Below, one piece after another: positions 44,892-57,410 of a stretch of 64,000 bases of DNA. The notes beneath the pieces were generated by a model. It made no database searches and was not told the origin of the DNA. It worked only from the letters and a program-made list of their open reading frames with translations. Source of the stretch: Podocnemis expansa (taxonomy: Eukaryota; Chordata; Testudines; Podocnemididae); NCBI GenBank assembly GCA_007922195.1, contig ML681964.1, positions 3,452,325 through 3,516,324 of the forward strand. Reading direction: 5' to 3'. Position 1 is the stretch's first letter. The number at the start of each line of letters is the position of its first letter. Both the position numbers and the translations under genes were made by a program.

Positions 44892-45710
44892 GGCTGTGTT
44901 CACACGGCACTTTTGTTTCGAAACAAGTTAAACCCCATTTGGGGACGAAACAACCTTGTTTCGAAACAACCTTGTTTCGAAACACTTGTTTCGAAACACT
45001 TGTTTCGAAACAACACATGTGAACATGTTGTTTCGGAACAATAGGTTCCGAAACAACATTTAAAGGGCTGCCGCCTCAGCAGCCTGGCCAGGGAACACTC
45101 AGCACCTTGGCCAGGGTGCTGAGGGGTGTCCCCTGGCCAGCAGGCACTGGCGGGGGTCAGCGCTGCACAGCGCTGAATCCACCCGGTGCCTGCAGAGCCG
45201 GGCTGCGGGCACCGGCGGCGGGCTTCAGCGCAGCCCAGCGCTGCTCCCCGCCGGCTGGCGGGGTCGGGAGGGCAGCCGGCGCCCCGGACCCGCTGGCGGG
45301 GTCGGGGGAGCAGCCCGGGCTGCGGGCTCAGCCCCGTGCCCTGGACCCGCTGGCGGGGTCCGGGGAGCAGCCCCGGCTGCGGGCTCAGCCCGGCGCCCCC
45401 GAGCCGCTGGCGGGGTCTGGGGGAAGCTCTGGCGGGGGCGCTGAGCCACCCCACAGCGGCTCACCCCCTGCTGGTGCCTGCAGCCCCCTTTCTGGGGCTG
45501 CAGGGTGAGCCAGCAGCGGCTCACCCCCAGGGGTAACAAAATAGCATGTTCACACAGTGAACTTGCTATTTCGTTTCCCGCTTTTTTTTGTTATTTCGAA
45601 TTAACATTTTGTTAATTCGAAATAAGATATTTCGAAATAAGGTGTTGTTTCGAAACAAGTTGTTTCGACACAACTTGTTTCGAAATAACCCTGTGCGTGT
45701 GAACACAGCC
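44892..45710. mobile_element. Palindrome-rich GC-core DNA transposon-like element, copy B (819 bp)
   Basis: The ends GGCTGTGTTCACAC and GTGTGAACACAGCC are perfect 14-bp inverted repeats, flanked by TAC on both sides (44889-44891 and 45711-45713). Both arms carry about a dozen copies of the palindromic motif TGTTTCGAAACA or close variants. The core (45060-45540) is CpG-rich and includes CAGCACCTTGGCCAGGGTGCTG and a 57-bp tandem repeat. Copy A at 30393-32152 shares the ends, the arms and the core motif. Frames of 104-184 codons on both strands are translations of the GC-rich repeat, not genes. The 3-bp duplication and end sequence suggest a PIF/Harbinger-like non-autonomous element, but no transposase confirms it. 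Confidence 0.75.
45229..45440 (+). repeat. 57-bp minisatellite in the core of copy B
   Basis: Units starting at 45286, 45343 and 45400 repeat the block CCCGCTGGCGGGGTC...GGAGCAGCCC...CTGCGGGCTCAGCC with a period of 57 bp. A partial, more divergent unit lies before 45286. Because 57 is divisible by three, long spurious frames stay open in several phases on both strands. Confidence 0.85.
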
Positions 45711-48700
45711 TACATGACAGCCTGTCTACACTATTGTCACTTGACTATATTTCAGAAGTGAAAGGCATAGAGACTAGAGAAACACACAGGCACAATGAAC
45801 AACATTCTTGCAGCAAATCCTGCTGTCTGATCTGCAAAGCAGTAATGACATATATTGCACATATTACTGTTCTTTTCAGTTCTTATATTTTTTGCATTTG
45901 GTGATGAGGCGTTCAGGAGCTCCTGCATTATGGGCAAATCTCCTGAGGTCTGATGCAGATTCTAAGCATCCAATCTTAATCTTACTCAAAAGGATTAAGC
46001 CTCTTCAGTCTACATAATAAGGCCAGAAATCTGTGATAATAGTGTCCTGTAGTATTCTGCCACTTTCACTTCTCTTTCCCGCACAAATCGAAAAGTCCTA
46101 AGGTAAATGTATCTGACAGAATGCACCAAAAGTTAACCAGTTCTTTTTTTTTTTTCCCCAGTACAAATCTAAATGTCCTGAGGTAAATGTATCTGACAGA
46201 ATGCACGAAAAGTTAACCAGGTTTTTTGTTGTTGTTTTTTTTTGAATTTCAAAAGTAGTTCCAGATTCAGATCAAGTTCTGGGCTAAGCTTTTAGTTGAT
46301 CTTACTTGCCTGTACCAGATGTGATATTAGGAAATTTCATCTCTTCATGAGAGTGTTCTGGGTGGGTCTTCTAGAAGTCCAGATGTGCTTTGGAGCCTGA
46401 TGTTTTCATATGACACTTCAGAAAGTTGTTACTGTTGTCAGTGTTCACTAAGGTATTTGGAATGGTAGCCACATGGGCATTCTGGGAAACCCTGTGTTAT
46501 TAACAATAACATTTAGCAAAATTATTTATACCTCTCCAAAATAAGGGTTATGGTAAAGTGAAAGGGGAAAATTTATGAATAAATGGGCAAGAGAAGGAGA
46601 GAACAGAAGGTGTGAGACTAAAGAAATCTGAGAGGTAATAAAAATAAGGATGACACGTGAGGAAAGAAGGAAAAATATTTACTATACAATTAGATTTCAT
46701 GCAGGACTCACTCAATTCCTTCCACTGTACAGTTTCACAATGCTACTTTTCAGAAGAAATTCTCCACACTTCCCTTTCTGTACAAAGGAAAGATGATGCG
46801 GGAAAGGTTTCATCATCCACTTCTAGGTTATGCTATCCCTTCTCCAGTTCCACTATTAGTCACCCATTTTTAGTTTCAACTGAGAAACATGAGGGATTAA
46901 ATGCAGTCTTGGGATACTGTTCTTATGGAGGCACGATGTTATGTTGCTACCCTCTCCTCATTCTGCAGTTGTCAGTAGCAGCTGCCATGACAGAGAAATC
47001 AGTGCAAGGGAGTGTAGATGGCCATTACATTTGCAGCTTGCCGCAGTACTGGGAAAAAACAGCCGTGCAGATTAACATGCATGATTTACTGTACTGTGTT
47101 TTATTGCCTTTAAAACCTAGGAAATTATCTGCACCTACATGCTTTTTCTGTAATACATAGTTTAAATGCCAAAAGCTATATTTTTGCCACAATTATTCAC
47201 TTTCCTTTAACTTTACAGGGCAGAATTCATAGAATTTGACTTGACTCATAAATGCTTTAGAATAGTCCTGATTTCTTCAATGTTTATTTTATAATAGTTC
47301 ATTTCTGTCCATTTAACAGTGAAGATTATATCAAACAGTAAATATCCTATATTGTAACTAGAACTATTAGCAAATAGTTTTAGATACCAAAAGTAAATGT
47401 TGGTCACTGGCTTATCTACCCAAGCATCCTGCCCACTGAACTTATAGAAAGTTATGAAAATCTATAATGCACAACTGGAAAATCATGCAATCCTATTCAT
47501 AAAAAGAAAATTCTTCCCTGCCCTAACAGGTCATCTGTTCACATCCTGAAATATAAGAATGGGTTATTCCTACATTTTAATTTTCATAGCTACAAATGTC
47601 CTAATCATCAGAATATAGTCATAGTTGTTAGCCTGCTGTGTGAGTACTGTAAGTTGACTGTTTACTGCATAAATAGTATTACTTTTTATGTAATGCTTTT
47701 TGATTTCATTGACTATTAGAATACACACGTCGTTCTAATATACCACAAAAATAAAAAGGACATCAAATTTTCACATTGTAGAGATATGCTTGTACAAGGT
47801 TGTGAATTTAGAAACACTCCCTAGCATGGGCCAGTTTTGTATGAATTGGGAGACGTGCCCGATGGGAGATCTAACATGGCTGCTCCCAGCTACACACCTG
47901 GACACCTGTCTGTATGATTAAAGTCCTATTCCAAACTCATTCAGAAGTGTGGTCTTTAGTGAATCCTCAAGATCATTAAACACATTGGCATTCACATGAT
48001 TGGCATCCTTTCATCTGTAAGAGATATTGGAAACTGTGGTCTATGATTTAGATTATTTGCAATGTTTCATGTTACTAAACAGTCCAATCCAAAATTTGCA
48101 TAATTTTTGGCAGTTCTTGCAAATACATGTGTCCTGGTTGGGAGCTACTTGGTTTCTACAGGCTTTGTTGTCTTCAAGCGATAGGAGTCATATTTTCTCA
48201 GGAACTTTGAAGAGCTGATGGAGATGGGGGTATTTGTTACAATCACTTGCTTATGTGTTGTAGGTCATCATCTTCTGTCAATCCTGGACACATGATCCTA
48301 ATGTTCCAGCTTCTAAGCCAGAAAGTTCTTCATTTCTTATTTTTTCCAGGTGCAAGATTTCCATCTGTACGTCAACTTTCAACTCTGGTCTAGTCCCATG
48401 CACCTCATGAGGCAGACAGACCATGGTAGGTCAGCACCTGACTGTCCAGAGGCTGCCTAGCTTTGTGTTGAGTGATGGCTGACCAGTGGAACATAATGGT
48501 TCCTCCCACCATCGAAGCTGATCCATGGCATCCTCCTCTACCAATCGAGTGAGAGCTTATAACTGTAACTGCCACCTTCCATGTTGTGTCCATGCAAGGA
48601 CTGAGTGTCCACTCCATGCAATATGGCTTCAGTACTCTGGGCAGTTAATATGGAGGTGCTGCTTTGCTTATGTATCAGTGTCTCCCACTCGGCTTTACTG

Positions 48701-49384
48701 TTTGAACCAAAATAAGAACAGAAGTCAATACTTCTGGAACCAGCTATACTACAGGAGTTGTCAATGTGGAGGAGACCTTCCATCTGCCTGCCTTTGGGGC
48801 TCCACTCCTAGATTGGTTATCAGCTGTGACTGAAAGGGCCAATCTGTCTTGCGTGGATGCCCCTGGCAAATGCATTAAGTGAATTTGCTCATCTGTCTTT
48901 TGATGGTATTGCTTCCATCAAGGGTTCTACCATCCTCCTCAGCTGTTCATCCACCCATAGCCATTGTCACTTTTTAAGGGTTCTGGGTTAATTAACCACT
49001 GTCACTCACTTGTTAACTGGCACAGGTTGTACCATGTATGGCCATAGCAGTACCAAGCTTTTAATTCTAGCCTGAGCTAGCATTCATACTTTTTAATATA
49101 GCACTGCCATATGCAGTATCTCTTCTACTTTCCAGGCTCATTGTATATGAACTGTGCTCTACTTTGAATTATCTTTCTTGTCCTCCTTTTCTGGTTTAGA
49201 CTGGGAGGGGGGGTGGGGGAGGTTCAAAATTATTCTTAAATTCCCCTCATTTTTTTCAATATTTGAAAAATCTCAATTAGCTCTACTCTGGATCCTCTCA
49301 GTTTTCAGGACAGATATTTGGGGCAGGGAGGCAAAGTGACTGAAATTGGATTCAATATTCCTTTCAGTGAGAGATGTATTTTCT
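45711..49384. other. Unassigned sequence
   Basis: A short CAGCCTGTCTACACTATTG fragment at 45719-45737 may be a MITE end. A tandem duplication near 46085-46220 repeats GTAAATGTATCTGACAGAATGCAC. Between about 48240 and 49000 the base composition is more gene-like and minus-strand frames of 70-81 codons occur, but no family was recognised and stops are frequent. Confidence 0.4.
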
Positions 49385-49585
49385 GAAGGGGTAGCTGTAT
49401 TAGTCTAGTTCAGCAAAACAAGCAAGGAATCCTGTGTTACTTAAAGACTAACAAATTTATTTATCACATGAGCTTTTCAGGGAGAAAATCCCACTTCATT
49501 AGACTCTTAGAAGATGCCTCTGATGGAAGTTCATGCAATTAATAAATTTGTCAGTCTTTAAGTTGCACAGGACTCCTTGTTTGCT
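49385..49585 (+). mobile_element. Hairpin SINE-like retroposon, full-length type
   Basis: The head GAAGGGGTAGCTGTATTAGTCTAG, the first arm CAAGGAATCCTGTGTTAC and the inverted second arm GTCTTTAAGTTGCACAGGACTCCTTG are all present, as in 13585-13805. The arms are more diverged than in that copy. A short TGTAT on both sides could be a remnant of the target duplication. Confidence 0.7.
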
Positions 49586-49873
49586 GTATCACTTCTTTTG
49601 TTCTATGAATCCAAGTGTGTTATGTGCTCTTAACTGCTGCTGTGGGTTGAGTAAACTTCTTCATTGGCTATCCATGATAACTACTAAATCTTTTTCACCC
49701 CTCACAAGACTCTGCCAATTAGAAGCCCACCTGTGTACCACAGGAGAAAAATTTAGATTATTTTTGTCTATATGCATAACTTCTCATTTTCCTAAGTTAC
49801 ATTTTATGTGCCATCATGTTGCCCAATTGTCCAAAGCATTATAGTCCATCTGGAGATTCCCATAAGCCTATAA

Positions 49874-49914
49874 ACACACACGTGCATGCATGCGCGCATG
49901 CGCGCACACACACA
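49874..49914 (+). repeat. Alternating purine-pyrimidine tract
   Basis: Forty-one bases alternate purine and pyrimidine without a break: (AC)4, then GTGCATGCATGCGCGC, ATGCGCGC and (AC)n. Such tracts readily adopt Z-DNA and can be unstable in length. Confidence 0.9.
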
Positions 49915-50339
49915 AACAATTTAGTACAATGTGCTATCACTAGTTCATCTACCTACTTAGCCCTCCAGAATCATTAACAATGGTCACAAAATTGACCCCC
50001 CAAAGCACTACTCTATTAACCTCTTTCCATGCTGAGTAACAGCAATTCATTGTGCTCCCTCGTGTCTTATCGTTTGACTGGTACTAAGTCATGCCCTGAA
50101 TTACTTTACCCCTTATCACATCATTATGGATTTCCTCTAACAGTTGTGGATCAAACACCTTACCAAAAAGCTTCCTGAAAATCCAAAGATATTGTATAAT
50201 TATGTCATTCACCTTAATCTGTTGGTTTATAAACTTCTAAGTAAAAGAGATGTTATGTTACTGTACCAAAACATATCCGCTGATCCTATCTGATTATACT
50301 TATCCAAATAATACAAGCTAACATATCGTTATGTGGATT
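49915..50339. other. Unassigned sequence
   Basis: It may include degraded CR1 reverse-transcriptase sequence in antisense near 49590-50280 (CCAAGTGTGTTATGTGCTC..., CATTAACAATGGTCACAAAATTGACCCCC), but this is too decayed for a firm call. Confidence 0.3.
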
Positions 50340-50850
50340 CAGTCGATAATGTCAGCAGATTGATAGAAGTGATTATTCCCCTCTATTCAGCACTGGTGAG
50401 GCCTCGTTTGGAGTACTGTGTCCAGTTCGGGGCCCCACACTGCAGAAATGTGGACAAATTGGAAAGAGTTCAGTGGAGGGCAAAAAAAACCCCAGTGATT
50501 AGGAGACTAGAGCAGCTGATTTACAAAGAGAGGTTGAGTGAACTAAGCTTGTTTAGTCTGCAGAAGAGAAGAATGAGGAGGAATTAGATAGCAGCCTTTA
50601 ACTATATGAAAGAGGGTTCCATGGAGAATGGAACTAGGTTATTCTCAATAGCAGTAGATGTCAAAACTAGGAGAAATGGCCTCAGGTTGTAATGTGAGAA
50701 GATCTAGGTTGGATATCAAGAAAATTTTTTTCGCTAGGAGGGTGGTAAAGCATTGGAATGGACTACCTAAGGAGGACATGGAATCTCCAACCTGAGTGGG
50801 TTTTTAAGGCATGGCTTGACAAAGCTCTCACTAGGATGGTTTACTTGGGG
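50340..50850 (+). mobile_element. CR1 LINE C-terminal fragment, plus strand
   Basis: The plus strand encodes [20 protein letters not shown], then [12 protein letters not shown] and [12 protein letters not shown]. This aligns block by block with residues about 540-640 of the intact CR1 protein at 42001-44073. A stop at 50585-50587 and later frameshifts (for example within CTCAGGTTGTAATGTGAG) make it dead. The match continues to about 50840, near the end of the protein. Confidence 0.9.
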
Positions 50851-51960
50851 TTGTATGACATTCCTCTCCCAGAATCTGGTCTGGTGTGCTGCTGTGCCAT
50901 CCTGGTCACCCACTCCTGGACCCCGACTCACTCCATTTTGGTACGTGGGCCCATCTTCCTGGGTCAGTCCACACCAGCCTCCTGCATGTAACTGGTCCCA
51001 GAGAGTGGATGTGTGCTCTCCAGTCAGTCAGGAGACAGTCCCAGTGACCACCCTCAGCTCCCAGATGCCACACTGGGAATTTCCATCTTGTATGGATCAG
51101 GACCCTTACCAGATCAATGTAGGCTCACATATTCTGGCCTGACAGTTTTACAAAGAAATGGTTATGCAAACAGCCCTTGCCCCTTCATGCTCTCTAGAAT
51201 CCACACAGCTTTAGATAAAGCAAACAGTTATTTATTGATTCAAACAAGATTTTAAGTGCATATATAGCAAATCAATTAATCAGGCAGTTAGGAATTAACC
51301 ACTACCAAATAAAAGCTAAGATGCATTCCAATCTAAAGTTTATAGTTCATTCTTACTCAGATGACTGGCTGATGCCTTTTCAGCCAGTCTTTGCCCTACT
51401 CTGGGCACAGCTCCTTGCTCATCGGTAGAGGTGTGTAAGATATAGTTTCCCTGGCCAAAAGCCTCTAACAGTTCAAAGTGTGTGTACTTCTTTCTCCAAA
51501 CATCCCCTTGCTACTTGGGTCAGATGATCTTTTCCCTCTCTGACCAAAGCCCGTATTTGGCATAGACTTTGTGATCCATCTTATCTGTCTACATGCTGGG
51601 AGACAGCTCAGATTCTCTGCCCCCCACCTGAGGCACATGAAATACATGGGAATATGTTTCACCTAGGTACAAGTATGATACTGTAGGAAACATGATGCCA
51701 TAGCAATACCGCAGAGGATGTTATGAGCATTCATAAAGGAACTTCGCATGGCATATTTTTCTGTGAACCATACAAATACATTGGAAAAGCGAACAGGAAA
51801 GTTACACAAATCATACCCAAAGGGAGCATCCCGTGACAGTTTGGTCCTGCTCTGTACAAGGGATTGTACTAGACCTCCTAATACTGTATAATTCCTCAAA
51901 GGCAGCATAAAGGCAACTGAGATGTGTGCTCTGACCATGTTCCATGCTCACACAATCTTC
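50851..51960. mobile_element. Possible dispersed repeat of unknown class
   Basis: The text around 51190-51330 (TTTAGATAAAGCAAACAGTTATTTATTGATTC..., AGCAAATCAATTAATCAGGC, AATAAAAGCTAAGATGC) resembles a common sauropsid repeat associated with LTR elements. Boundaries, strand and class are unresolved. Short Pro- and Ser-rich frames of 65-108 codons are not convincing genes. Confidence 0.3.
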
Positions 51961-52799
51961 CTTAGAGACTGACGTGCATTTCATAGTGTGTGTTTATCTA
52001 CCTAACTTCTTGCCTTTCTCAACTGTGGGGTCTGTGATTCTTTCCCACTAAAACGCTAGAGAATAATGCCAGAGAGACACTTGTTTACACAAAAGAGACC
52101 AGTGGTGTAAAAGAAAAAAAGGAAAAAAGTGATTAAACTAACCAAATCTAAACTAACTTAAACTCAACTCTGCATTCCTCAAACAGTAAGTAAATTTTGT
52201 TAGTCTGGATTTACTCTTAACTACACCACACAGGGGAATTTCTCCTGGTCTTACAGGTGACCAGGGTGAGGAACTTCCAATCCATTTGTATTCATATTGT
52301 AGTGCCTGGCTAGGTATCAGGCAAGAGGGAAGTTCAGGGACTACTAACTCATAATATTCTTGATAGCTTCTGTAACAAATCTTCGAGACTAAGCCCCAAA
52401 GGGTATTTCAGTATTTAACAAGTCTCTGGATTTGTTCTATAGTTTTCTGTTACAATAAAATCATTGTGTCCTTAAATGGAATGTTCCCACAAAAGCAAAG
52501 CAAATGTATCTATGGAGAAAAAAAATATTCATTATTATCCCTCTAGCAGGAATCACCAAATGCTATTGTGACAATGGAGACTAGACCAGTTCATTTATGT
52601 GTTACTGTTGCTCAGAATAGGTGTTAGTCTTATAAGAATGCATTTAATATTTAGATTCTACAGAATGTTTATAGGTTGCTGCATGCATTAATTTTAGTTG
52701 TAATGTCTGTATTCCATTCTATAAGATAATATATGTGTTTTGCTTTATAACTTTGAAAATATTTATTCATAACTTGTGAAATCAAATTGGAAGTGTGTT
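51961..52799. other. Unassigned sequence
   Basis: Nothing supported is seen here. Confidence 0.4.
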
Positions 52800-53530
52800 C
52801 TTCCTCCCTAGCCCAGTCTGATAAGAAGAACTATCAAAATCAGATGGGCCATCATGGAACACTGCAGTACAAATGATCAGTTAATGGCCATCTCATACCT
52901 TGGAAAGAAGCTTATCCTATGGACTTGGAGGCTGAATTAAGGAAATAAAACTAAGCCCTAGTAAATTTTTTTTTCCTGCTTGAACTCTCACAGGGGCAGA
53001 AACACTGAGCTGAAGCCAGAGATCCCCAGGAGTTACCTCCTGGGTCCTCCCTGACAGACACTTTGAATGAAGAGGTCACCACAACTCTGTCATTCTTAAA
53101 ACAAGCAAACATACATACACTCATTAGTGTATATGGTTTTTTGCTTTAACCTGTAAATAATTCTTATTTCTTTTTCTTGGTTAATAAACCTTTAGATAGT
53201 TTATTACACCGTTTTCTACAGATGATGTCTTCGGTGTAAGACCTAGAATTCCAACAGACCTGGGGTAAGTGACTGGTCTCTTTGGACAGGAAACAACCTG
53301 AATATTGTGTGATTTTTGGTGTAAGTGACCCCTATCATTAAGTCTGGCTTGCTTTGGTGGCAGGATAGACTGAAAAGTCTGAGGGTACTGTCTTTGACTC
53401 TCTGGTGAGACTGTTACAGGGATTTAGGAGTTCATATTTGTTACTGGGCTGGTAATGTCAGTCCTTGTTCATTGATAGCCTGGCTGAGATAGATACTTAT
53501 GGTTGTGAGACACTCCACGCAGCATGACAT
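52800..53530 (+). mobile_element. Dispersed repeat with AATAAACCTTTAGATAG core
   Basis: The block TTCTTATTTCTTTTTCTTGGTTAATAAACCTTTAGATAGTTTATTA (about 53160-53205), then GGTGTAAGACCTAGAATTCCAACAGACCTGGGGTAAGTGACTGG and AACCTGAATATTGTGTGATTTTTGGTGTAAGTGACC, looks like a repeat very common in turtle-type genomes. A diverged relative lies at 60740-61160 (TTTGCTAATAAACCTATGC). The class is not certain, and an LTR-element derivative is my best guess. Confidence 0.45.
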
Positions 53531-56500
53531 GCAATTAGCCTAGTTATTTTGTTTGGAATTTGGAGACCAACACACTAAAGTACAGGTCAATTATATATAA
53601 TTAGCAAAGTCTTTAATCCAGTGATTTTTCTGTGGAAAGGGCTGCAGGTGTGTATTGTTTTAAGTATAACACATATAGGATTATATCCCATTTTCTCAAA
53701 ATACACAGACTGTTCTTTTTACTGCCAAAATAAAATGATTATTTAATGCAGACATTGATGGCATGACCATTATCATGTACATTCATGATGTAAACCAAAT
53801 GAGTCTTTTTAACTAGAGTCTTTCATAGAACTGGTTAAAAAATGTCTTCATTGGTGCTTCTCAAGAAACAAAAGCTAACATTTAGATTAATTTCATTCCA
53901 GACATCCACTTACAGCTTCCATCAAACCATGTTATAATTCTCCATATGCCTTGTATATTCAGATAGCTTTTAGTCAGAGACACTCTCTCTTAACAAGCAG
54001 TATAAGCTAAATGCGTCCATCATCTTGTGTCTTCACTCTATCAGCTGGACTGCTTGCAATAGCTAGTTAGATTCTCTGGAGATTCAGAGAATCACAGTCC
54101 ATGATCATAGACATAAAACTGTTATTTTAATAGATGGCATCCTTCTTTATCTCAGTGACACACAAGCCTCTATTCAATGCCTTAAAGAAGTCTTAGAAAG
54201 CCATATCTGGTTTTCATGTAAGTGTGACTAACTTAGTGCTGATGCTCTTACATTCTCATCCAGCAAGACTTTTTAATTTTCCATGCTGATGGTTCTCTAC
54301 GCTAGTCAAATACCTCAGAGTACAAAAGCAGTGATGCTGGAACAATATGTATAGTGAGGGTGCTGAAAGCCATTGAACAAAATTGTAAACCTTGTATATG
54401 ATGGAAACCACTTAAAACCAGGGGTGAGGCACCACCCCTTGTACCGGCACCTCTGTACAAAAATCAACTAAATTAACAGCACTAAGTTTAAGCTATTATT
54501 ATGAACATTACAGCAAGAACTTCAACCTTTAGCTGAGTCAACACGATAAAAAAATAAATGATCTTCCCCAAGAATTGTACCTCCCAGTACCTTCACTACT
54601 TCTTAGAGACTTGATTTATAATAGAATATGATATAAAATTACTGCATATTCCATGATCTGGACAGAGATAGAGAATCAGCTAGCTGAGTTTCCAGAAAGA
54701 TAACAAAAAGGAGGAACTAACCTTTCCCACCAGATATTTTATAGCTAGACAGCTGTAATTTGATATGGTTGAAAACTCAAAGCAACAGCTCCACATAGGA
54801 AAGCACTGAAGCACCATATTGCTCTCCTTTTATTATTTCCAATCTGATTTATGGTGAAGACATTTTGCTCCCAAAGGACAGCAAACAATATTGATTTAGA
54901 TCTTCCACCAGGACAGGAAGAGTAAAATTTTCAAAAGCATCTGAAGAAGTTCATAAATCTAAACCCCAATTTACAAAAAAAGATGTAGACATTGACTTTC
55001 AGTCAGACATAGACCTACAAGGGCATAAGTTACTTTTGAAACTGGGGCTTCAATGCTTTTGAAACTTTACCCAAATAGACTACATTTCAACCACAAGGTC
55101 ACAAACAAATTAGCAAACCACTGAAGACTTTTTCTAGGAAGTAACACTGCTGACCTTTTAGCAGCTCCGATTCTCTATATTTCTATATCAAATAAATTGA
55201 TTAAGCTAAGCGTATCTCTTTTGCATAAGTTCTTCAGCAAGACACATGGACAAGTTTATACTTGAAGTTTGGAACACCAGACCTGAGAGCTTAAAATTCC
55301 TCTAAGAATAAACAATAGTAGAAATCTGAATACCTATTTGAAGACATTTTTTGCAAATCTTATAAGAAAATGTGTCGCATAGGACTATTTTCCTTCATTT
55401 TTTGGACAAAATGAATCTAGATCTACATAAGAGATGTTCTACATGTGACCACACATACACTCACACTCGAAGAGAGTATGAAACTACCATTCCATCCACC
55501 CACCCATCCATCCCAATTCTGCGCACTGATTTACCATTGCATAAATTCCAATCAGAGAACTGTTTAATTATTATACAGTCTTGGAATCAATCTATGAGAC
55601 CAACTCTCTAACACAGATTTAAGAGATCAGAATATTATGTCTAGGATAAGCAGAAAGTTTGCCCAAAGTCTACTAAATAGTACTGTCAGAGTGCACGTTA
55701 CAGCTGTGGTAACATGAGGTCTAAACTTACTGAAAGACATAATTCATTGTTGCAAAAATTATGTACATAAAATAAGACTTTAATAATTGATAAATTAACT
55801 GACTATGATTTTAGCATCTAATTATTCCAGAGTTATGTTCAGATTAACCTGTTGACCAGAATATTACTACTATTTGGTATGCCTAATACAATGAAGATTA
55901 GATATGTTTTTAATAATGTTGATTACTGTTCTGCATATTATCAATTTATAAAAAGAGAGACACAGCTATGCATTCATGTATACAGAGTGCTTTATTGAAG
56001 TCTTCCTTTGGTTGCTAAACATAAAGTTAAGTGACTTTAACAAATATGAGTAACATTGCACAAATGTTTTCCTTACTTCAAACCCTCTTAATGGTTCCTC
56101 TTTATTCTTTCTCCTCTTTGACTCATCTCTTATCCACCATTATTGATTTAAATACACCAATAGCAGATAATCTTCAGAAGAATAAATGAGAAGTATAAGA
56201 AAGAAGGAAACAGAAGAGAGGAGAAAAGAAGAAGACCGGGCCAAAATGTTGGGGGGGGGAGATAAGAGAGTGGGTTTTTGTCTTCTGATTCAAAAGCCCC
56301 CACTCCCTTGAATGAGGTGCTTTCACAAGATATTGTTTTTTTGTGGCGATCTGATCTTAAATGATGTTTTTAAGGTAGAAGATACGAGTTAAAAGCAGCC
56401 CCACATTATTGCTATTAAAATCCACAGCCCAGTTTTATGTATTTAAAGTGTACTAGAAAAGGTCCATATTTGGTGCTATATTAAGTAGTGATAAGAGGAG

Positions 56501-56915
56501 TGGAATATGCCTGGCTTATCAGTCATGTGAGGAGAGTATGTATCGCCCTCACAGGGCACCAAAAAAAGTATTCAGTGTTATCAAAGGACCTGGCAACCAG
56601 GGATTTCCCTACACCCCCTGAATTTTCCCAGCACTTCCATTCAGTTGTCAGCTAGTTACATGCAATGTTCTGAATTTAGTCCTTGGTTGGAAATCTGAAC
56701 TGAAATGGAAACATCAATACACACTTTAAAATCATATATACTAGATGATAAAATACATGTATTTGCAAAGGTATACTAGCTTTGAACAGTATGAACAAAG
56801 ACTAGCTTCCTCACAGTGTTTTATGTTTCATAGCAATATCAGTGCATTCATTTCCAGGGGATGATAACCCAAAAGATAAGAAGAGTCATTTTTAAAAATT
56901 CTTTCTATAACCAAG
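53531..56915. other. Unassigned, mostly unique AT-rich sequence
   Basis: No gene or bounded element is seen in this 3.4-kb stretch. A purine-rich run occurs at about 56186-56236. Short frames look random. Confidence 0.45.
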
Positions 56916-56917
56916 TA

Positions 56918-57176
56918 TTTTGAGAGCCATAATGGGTGTAGCTTCCTGATGGCAGGAGCTGGGCCAGGGTGACTGCTGCAAGACCCGCTGTTGGGGAGAG
57001 GGCCCAAAACAAGGAGCAGGCCACCTCAGAGGATCCCTTGGTGGTGGTGGTGGTGGTGAGCCTGGCATGGGCTGCCCACAGGGCTCCCCAGTGGTGGAGA
57101 GGTGGCCTGGAGCCTGGAGCCACAAGTGGGCAGCCAAAGAGCCACATGCAGCTGCTGAGCCACAGCTTGTAGACCC
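56918..57176. mobile_element. Degraded hAT-type fragment related to 27813-28250
   Basis: The right side, AAAGAGCCACATGCAGCTGCTGAGCCACAGCTTGTAGACC, matches the subterminal GAGCTGCATGTGGCTCCTGAGCCACAGTTTGGCC of the bounded hAT element. The left side TTTTGAGAGCCATAATGG could be the other end. A (GGT)n tract lies at about 57040-57057. No target duplication was found. Overlapping frames of 67-91 codons here are not genes. Confidence 0.35.
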
Positions 57177-57410
57177 CCAAAATTTAGGCTATGTTGACCG
57201 ATGTAATAATATAAATTATGATTTGTTAGCGAGATCTGAATGAGCAATCCACTGAGAAGTAATGATGAGCTGAGTGGTGAAGGGGAAAGGCTTCAGGATC
57301 AGACTGTTTATGTGAACACACCTTCTCTGCCCAGACAGAGCTGCATGGCCCAAAGGATTGATTTTGGCTAGCATTGGCTTACAAATCACAAGTTAAATGC
57401 TGACAGGTCC
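57177..57410. other. Unassigned sequence
   Basis: Nothing supported is seen. Confidence 0.35.

Noticed and set aside
44900..45539. Frames of 104-184 codons in the GC-rich core at 45 kb
   Set aside because: They are produced by a 57-bp (multiple of three) minisatellite inside a transposon-like element, with no domain features.
48240..49000. Region with gene-like base composition and minus-strand frames up to 81 codons, possible processed pseudogene
   Set aside because: I tried aligning it mentally to several vertebrate proteins without a consistent match. Stops occur in all frames, so no call is made.
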